Part shown: piece after piece, positions 58,589 through 64,000 of the stretch
Position numbering within the stretch: the stretch's first letter is position 1
Layout: each line of letters begins with the position of its first letter
Assembly: GCA_023053545.1 (NCBI GenBank)
Contig: JAKZAN010000199.1
Location: 1 to 64,000, forward strand
Direction of reading: 5' to 3'
Length of the DNA: 64,000 nt
Origin: Lepidurus packardi
Lineage: Eukaryota > Arthropoda > Branchiopoda > Notostraca > Triopsidae
The notes under the pieces: generated by a model
What the model saw: the letters and a program-made list of their open reading frames with translations, nothing else
Database searches by the model: none
Told to the model about the DNA's origin: nothing
Program-made: the position numbers and the translations under genes

Positions 58589-60145
58589 ATGTTCAAATTA
58601 ACTTCAATCCTCTTCGCAGTTGCCTTCGTTGCCACCGTCTACTCCCAGACCTGCACCCTCAGCGATGCTGACAAACTTGACTGCGGCTACTTTGGCATCA
58701 ACCAAGTGCAATGTCAGGCTAAAAACTGCTGTTGGGTTCCTGTCTTCACCGCCGATGGTGAGGCTGACAATGGCACCCCCTGGTGCTTCTATCCCCAGGG
58801 TAGCAACCCTTGTGGAGATCTCAACTTCTCAACAACTGGCGGTCCTGGTTTCGATTCTGCCTTCTACAGCAAGATGTACACGTTATTCGATGCTAACATC
58901 AACATCCAAGGAAAGGGTGGCGTCGTGGCTGCTCCTGACAACAGCACTCCTGGTGGATCTTACTACTACCACTGGATGAGAGACGCTGGACTGACCATGA
59001 GAGCCTACCAAGAACTGAATGACTTTAACCTCACGAAAATTCAGGAGAAGATGAAATCTTACGTTAGTTTTGTCCTCAAGGTCCAGGGTGAAATTGATCC
59101 CTATGGAGGTGATGTGAGAATCAACCCCAAGTTTGAACTACCTAACGGTGAAGTCTATCAAGGAGGATGGTGCAGACCTCAGACTGACGGCCCTGCCCTT
59201 ACTGCTGGAGCCTTGATCCTTTTCGCCAACACCCTTCTTGACAATGCCCAAGATTCCTATGTCTACCAATACTTATGGACCAAGGATGGATCCAATCGTG
59301 GTGGCGCCATCAAGTACGATTTGGACTGGGTCATCGGTAACTGGCAGAGCAATGGTTGCGATCTGTGGGAAGAAATCAGAGATACTAACTTCTTCTGGAA
59401 CAGAATGGCCTTTGCTCACAGTCTCGGTTTGGCAGCCAAGTTCGCAACCAGAATGGGAGATGCTTCCCTCGCCAGCAAGTATGAGTCTGTGAAGAAAGAT
59501 ATTGAGAGCACCCTGGATGGTCACTGGACTGGTAGCTTCATGCAAGAAACTGCCTCTAGACAGAAGGATGGTGCCGTCATCCACTCATTCTCATCGTTCC
59601 CTGGATACTATTCTTGGACTGACTCTAAGGTTGCATCCACCATTAAGAACTTTGCCCAAGCCCATTGCATCGAATTCCCCATCAACCAGGTCGACAATAA
59701 GGCTGGTATCCCCGGTATTCTCATGGGAAGATACCCCGGCGACAGTTATGCCGGAGGCAACCCCTGGCAACTTCTCACTGCTGTCTTGGGCGAACTCTTC
59801 TACAAAGGTGCTTCTGCCATGTCCAGCCAAAACTTCGTCTTGGACGTCTCCGCCCGTAGAGAATGGAGCTCTTTGCTTAAGATTAAGGAGGACGCCACCG
59901 AGTTGGAATTCGCCACAGCTGCCGCCCAGGCCGGTGATGCTGTCATGTACCGCCTGTACCAACACATTAAGAACGACGGTGGTCACGTTGCCGAGCAGAT
60001 CGGTAAGAACTCTGGCGCCCAGACCTCTGCTAAAGATCTGACCTGGTCTTATGCTAACTGCTTGTGCGCAATGCACTACAGAGACACTCACCTGAGCCAC
60101 CTGAACCTGCCCAAGCTTAACCTCAAACAGTTAGCCGAGGAATGA
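58589..60145 (+). CDS. Secreted GH15 glucoamylase with N-terminal trefoil domain
   Basis: 518 residues in one exon, with no UAR codon. Residues 1-19 are a signal peptide (MFKLTSILFAVAFVATVYS). Residues 20-70 form a P-type trefoil domain with six-cysteine spacing (CTLSDADKLDCGYFGINQVQ, CQAKNCCW, WCFYP). The GH15 catalytic domain follows: YYYHWMRDAGLT near residue 130, the catalytic acid in CDLWEE (Glu 261/262) and the base region HVAEQIG (Glu 469) with LTWSYAN. Glucoamylase releases glucose from the non-reducing ends of starch, here probably in the digestive vacuole or outside the cell. No starch-binding domain is visible. TGA at 60143. Confidence 0.93.
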   Translation: MFKLTSILFAVAFVATVYSQTCTLSDADKLDCGYFGINQVQCQAKNCCWVPVFTADGEADNGTPWCFYPQGSNPCGDLNFSTTGGPGFDSAFYSKMYTLFDANINIQGKGGVVAAPDNSTPGGSYYYHWMRDAGLTMRAYQELNDFNLTKIQEKMKSYVSFVLKVQGEIDPYGGDVRINPKFELPNGEVYQGGWCRPQTDGPALTAGALILFANTLLDNAQDSYVYQYLWTKDGSNRGGAIKYDLDWVIGNWQSNGCDLWEEIRDTNFFWNRMAFAHSLGLAAKFATRMGDASLASKYESVKKDIESTLDGHWTGSFMQETASRQKDGAVIHSFSSFPGYYSWTDSKVASTIKNFAQAHCIEFPINQVDNKAGIPGILMGRYPGDSYAGGNPWQLLTAVLGELFYKGASAMSSQNFVLDVSARREWSSLLKIKEDATELEFATAAAQAGDAVMYRLYQHIKNDGGHVAEQIGKNSGAQTSAKDLTWSYANCLCAMHYRDTHLSHLNLPKLNLKQLAEE

Positions 60146-60250
60146 TTAAGCCTGATATGTTTTATTGATGACACAGTCTGATTTTATTTGTTAAAGATAT
60201 TGTGCTGAATTTACAAAATATTATTTGTGCTCACAAGGTTGATGCAGCTA

Positions 60251-61758
60251 TCACTTCTTCTTCCCAGCCTTAGCTAGTGCAGTACCCTTGGCATTGATGA
60301 TCAGGTCGACTTTGCAGGCCGCGAATTCCGCGTAGCTATTCGATGTCAGGTTCGAAATCTCCAATGAATAGTTGCCGGGTGGGAAATCATCGGGGAACTA
60401 CACGTTCAGCACCTTGCATGCACCGTTCTCGCTCAGAACCTTGATAGACTTGAGACTTTAAGGGAACCCTTCCTCCTTGTAGAGGTTGACTTTGAGTTCG
60501 GGTTCCTGTCCTTTGCTTTCCTTTTTGGCTCCTTTTTTCTTCTAAACGGTATATTGTGTGGTTCAAATCAGGGCTCCTTAATCAAGGATATTACATCAGC
60601 AGCCTCCTCTTCGTTCTTCTTTGCAGCCTCCTTTTTTATGTTGGCGATCTCTTCTCTCCTGGCGGCTATGCCTTTGCGGAACTCGACCTGCATCTTCCTG
60701 GGAGGTTTTCCCTAAACATACTGCACTATAAATCCCTAACATCTACAGTTCTTACCTAGCTATATTCCGACCAGTCGGTTTGACTCGTTACTCACTAGAA
60801 CCACTTCTGGCTTCTTCATTCTCGGCTCTGCGAAGTTTGGCATCGGAGGGGGATTCTTATTCTTCTTGTTTTCTGCCTGCCAATTCTTGACCAGCTTATC
60901 AATCTATTCTGCTGTCGGCTGCACCTCATCCAGCGCTGCCTCGCCTTGGAATACGCTCCGGATTTCCATATTAAAAGAGTCTCCTTCGAGTTCATACTCG
61001 ATGGACTTCACGAGCTGCGATTCCGTAGCAGCTTTCTCCTCCCCTTCAACCTTGTTAAATGAGACCCAAACATCAAACTGGTTCGCCAATAAGATCGGCC
61101 TGTCGTCTTTGAAATCTCCTTCGTAGCAATACTTGGTACTCATAAGGATTAGTTTTCCCTTGCCATCCATCCTGTCCTGCTTGTAATCACCTTAATAGAT
61201 CAGCCCCAGACTCCTATCCACGAGCCTTCCTTGACCATGCTTTTTGCCAGCTTAGAAGTTCCCACTGAATTCTCCATCCCATTTGGTCACTACTGCCATC
61301 CCATGGATCTTGTTATCTTGAAATACTCCGTGCACTAATGTCCCGTCACTCATCTCCAGGATGCCCTTTCCATTCTTTGCGTTGTCCAGCCAGTTGCCTT
61401 TATAGCTCTCGTAGGGACTTGTATACTCGCCGTATCCATGCCTTTCACCCTCATGGACTGTCCCTTTGTATTCAGAGCCATCAGGATACTTGAATACCGC
61501 CTGTCCTTCCATTTACCCTTTAACAAAATTAGCTTCGATGATGGTGCCATTGACAAGTTTTAGGACTCCTGGGCCCTCTTTGATATTGTTAGCATAGTGG
61601 CCTTGATAGATGAAGTATTTATTATCGTATCGGTAAGTGCCCTCTCCATGCCTAAGTTTGGTGAAAGCATCGATGGCACCTTCATATCGATCAGTTTGGT
61701 GAGGCTTTCTCGGCTTGATCTGCGACTTGTTCATCGCTGACTGTGTGTTATTAAGCAT
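60251..61758 (-). CDS. MORN-repeat protein with C-terminal beta domain
   Basis: 474 residues after introns 60726-60755 (30 nt) and 60542-60594 (53 nt). At least seven MORN repeats in the first 220 residues (DRYEGAIDAFTKLRHGEGTY; YKGTVHEGERHGYGEY; LIYEGDYKQDRMDGKGK); the last has TAA (61192-61194) at the invariant E of YEGD, a clean codon test. A helical middle (REEIANIKKEAAKKNEEE) leads to a Lys-rich linker and an immunoglobulin-like end (FPPGNYSLEISNLTSNSY). MORN proteins bind membranes or act in cilia and basal bodies. The final exon is supported because it gives a compact domain and a natural stop. Confidence 0.75.
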
Positions 61759-61862
61759 AGAAAATGGTTTCCTCTTGGGTTTATATTCCTCAGAGAACTG
61801 TTTTAAATATCATTATTTCTGTTCCATGTACTCGATTCAGAAAATTGTATATTTCCAGTATA

Positions 61863-64000
61863 TCAGGCGATCAGGTGCTGCCTCACGTAGCACCAAATGA
61901 AAATGGCTGCCTCCACATGCACACTCAGGTTACTTCCCAGGTAGCATTTTAAAGGCGATAGTACGCTCACAGGCGCCGTCACTGCCTTGCTTTAGTCCCC
62001 CAAAATCAGAAGACACTTGAACGGCAGTTTCATCTTGTCAGGCTTCTCGTAGCAAGGGTTGTCGGATACCACGATGGGCGTATAGCCTTCCAGGATGCAC
62101 TTTCCAATATACTCAATGGATTCTTCTCCTCTGGCAGCCCGGACGATGTTGAGCCACTTCTCTCCAGAACAGCTCACACTCTTAAATCGATCATCATCCA
62201 GAATCGATAAATCGTGGATAGCAAGTTGCTCGACACTGAATATCTCACTGGTGCGTGCGAGATGTCCATAATTGTGGATCTCCTCAATGCTGCTAGCCAG
62301 AATCCTGAGCTTAGTCTTGGCTTCGGGTCTGTCGCCAAGATCGTAGACCTCATCAAGAAGTGGATCATATTTGCGTTGGAACACTTTGGACTCTTCCTCT
62401 TGATATTCAGGCTGGTTCAACCGAATTTCCTTTTTCCAGAGATCCTTGAGGCTGACAAAAGTGTCTCCTGTTTCTTTGATTTAGCGAACCACTTCCATGC
62501 CGATACGCTTGAGTGTCTCCAGATGGAACTCTTCTAAAGCCTCACCAGTTTTACCGAACTATAAGCTATGAAGATGCTTGAGATCCCATCTATTTACGAG
62601 GGACTCATAATTCTCGATGAGCACCGCGATTCTCTTGCATAATCTAACTGCATCTGGACTTTCCAGGAATTGTTGGTAAAGAGGTATGATAATCTTGGAC
62701 CCTTCAAAATGATGCGAGATGTTCTCAAACTTGTGGAAGACGAAGTACTGGGTAAGTCCTCTCAGATATGCAGTATTGCTGCACACATATCCCAGCAGCG
62801 TATGGTAAAGATCGATGTCCCACTCTTTCCTGAGCAGAAGCCCCGCGATTATGATATATGATATACAGTTAGAAGTGTTGTAGCTGTCCTTGAGCTTGGT
62901 GGATATGATCTTGGTTGACTCCTGGGGCCTCGTCAAGAACAGTCGAGTGCAAAAGATCTACAAGTAATGCCTAATTTGTGGTTGATTTTGGATCTCCATT
63001 AACTCTATGAGGTTTGGGAATATGAAGTCATTGAGTTCTTTGACGGCCACTTCGCAGTCCTCCCGTAAGTAGAACCGAACCAATATGTTGAGTAGCTGCC
63101 ACTCACGGAGTCTTACACGAAATTCAGGAGTGAACATCATTCTGATCGATAGATTTTTCGAAAGGGTATCCTTAATGACTGATTTTGCTATTTCGTTTAG
63201 TAGGTGCTGTTCATCGATCAAGAGAGAGGACTTATCGAGCAACTATGAGAAGAACGTCATGAAGAGATAGCGAGGGTAGGCTCCATAGTACTATGTTTTA
63301 AAAGGAAGCCTCAGCCTCATTGAGTTTATAAGGGGATGCGATTCCAGCTCATGCAACAGGACCTGACCATCGAAGCCTCGGTATTCCTCGATCAGACACA
63401 ACACTTTGATGATGGGGATAAAGTACTGATAAAGTCCATTCTACCGAATATACTGGTTTTCGTCGTAGAACGTCGTGAAAATTAGATCGACGGTAGCCCT
63501 TCTGAAGAGTTGGAACTCCGCTCCCACTTGCATAGCCTCCTGCACCCATTTCAGGAGATTCCCGCTGACTAAAGCTTCTTTCCATAGGACTACTTTTCTG
63601 TCGAATGTCGTCTTGCACCAGCCTTTGATATCATCTTTAGTGATCGATTCTCCGAGGGATGTGATCATCGCTGTTCTCAATGCTCGCTGCATTTCATCCA
63701 TCTTTTTGACATTGTTCTCTTTTATAACTGCAGGAATAAAGGCATGGCGCAGGAATATGGAGATTTCGTGGCCTTTCTTGTAGTCGTATTTGTCTACTAG
63801 GTCCACGGGATCCTCCAAGAATGTCCTTAGACGAGGGTTGTTTTTCTTGAAGTTCACATCGTTCTCCATCAGAAGACTCAAGAACACTTCTATCCTCAGG
63901 CGAATCCCTTTCACTTATTTGATAGTCTCCAGTCTTTCGTAGAGCTCGTAGAGAGACTCTTCGATGAAGTAATCTTTCTGTGGGTGAATACAATGGTTCT
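61863..64000 (-). CDS. Trm3/TARBP1-like tRNA 2'-O-ribose methyltransferase (partial)
   Basis: Open at the right edge, so the N-terminus is missing; 712 codons are visible. The long helical part (QYFVFHKFENISHHFEGSKI; LLNEIAKSVIKDTLSKNL) matches the N-terminal scaffold of TARBP1/Trm3. The C-terminal 150 residues form a SPOUT domain: NYGHLARTSEIF (family NxGxxxRTxExF), CSGEKWL, LEGYTPIVV, LLILGD, and SVHVEAAIFIWCYVRQHL. Trm3 methylates G18 of tRNA. The SAM-binding motifs are weak here: family G(N/S)E..GI is GDESKAV and RSLNVHVS is GSNLSVHVEAA. Activity is therefore uncertain. Confidence 0.78.

Noticed and set aside
527-64000. Frequent in-frame TAA/TAG suggesting mass pseudogenisation
   Set aside because: Frames stay open across these codons with full domain continuity and end at TGA; UGA never interrupts conserved domains in the chosen models. 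Reassignment explains it.
527-64000. Tetrahymena/Paramecium code (UAR = Gln) or Mesodinium code (UAR = Tyr)
   Set aside because: At motifs with near-invariant Glu (DEMGLGKT, KPEN, YEGD, AKEIL) the UAR codon takes that position. A few sites such as the Gln of PP2A NRQI would fit Gln, but the balance favours Glu.

Overview
The window is the end of a ciliate macronuclear chromosome. Bases 1-240 are a perfect CCCCAA telomere array and the first gene starts about 290 bases inside it. Almost every protein-coding region is interrupted by in-frame TAA and TAG codons. Where conserved protein motifs cover those codons, the expected residue is usually glutamate: DExMGLGKT of a CHD remodeller, DLKPxN of an AGC kinase, YKTx before a CCCH finger, YxGDY of a MORN repeat, and AKxIL of PP2A. 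All 36 gene models have TGA as their only stop; the stop itself is seen for every one. This is the UAR=Glu nuclear code known from peritrich ciliates (NCBI table 30), so a Vorticella- or Epistylis-like peritrich is the best guess. Read with this code, and with very short GT-AG introns (about 28-78 nt), the window resolves into 36 closely packed genes. Intergenic gaps are usually 60-400 bases.

Layout, left to right. 1-5.3 kb: telomere, a two-finger CCCH protein, radial spoke protein RSPH14, a HECT E3 ligase. 5.3-12.1 kb: SHAQKYF-type Myb protein, ubiquitin-like/SPRY protein, radial spoke MORN protein RSPH10B, a mitotic cyclin, an HYLS1-like centriole protein. 12.5-20.2 kb: PH-AGC kinase, unknown protein, axonemal dynein component DNAI7, small unknown, WD-like protein. 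20.5-31.3 kb: unknown and coiled-coil proteins plus one protein kinase with an HHD catalytic loop. 31.5-36 kb: DUF4230-like membrane protein, FMN reductase, seven-knuckle CCHC protein, PX-domain sorting-nexin-like protein. 36.7-42.5 kb: a very large CHD-type remodeller with a bromodomain between its chromodomains and PHD and GATA-like fingers at the C-terminus. 42.6-45.3 kb: two further proteins, one of them invisible to a standard-code ORF search. 45.4-52.8 kb: a 2432-residue BEACH protein. 53.5-58.2 kb: PP2A catalytic subunit, PTEN-like phosphatase, two unknowns. 58.6-64 kb: secreted GH15 glucoamylase with a trefoil domain, MORN protein, and a Trm3/TARBP1-type SPOUT protein cut by the window edge.

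The gene set is that of a motile or stalked ciliate: axoneme and centriole parts (RSPH14, RSPH10B, DNAI7, HYLS1), membrane traffic (BEACH, PX), signalling (kinases, PP2A, PTEN, cyclin B), chromatin (CHD) and food digestion (glucoamylase). I found no rRNA, tRNA, CRISPR array or intact mobile element. Domain names rest on motif recognition by eye, and splice sites were chosen because they restore frame and domain continuity. No database search was run.
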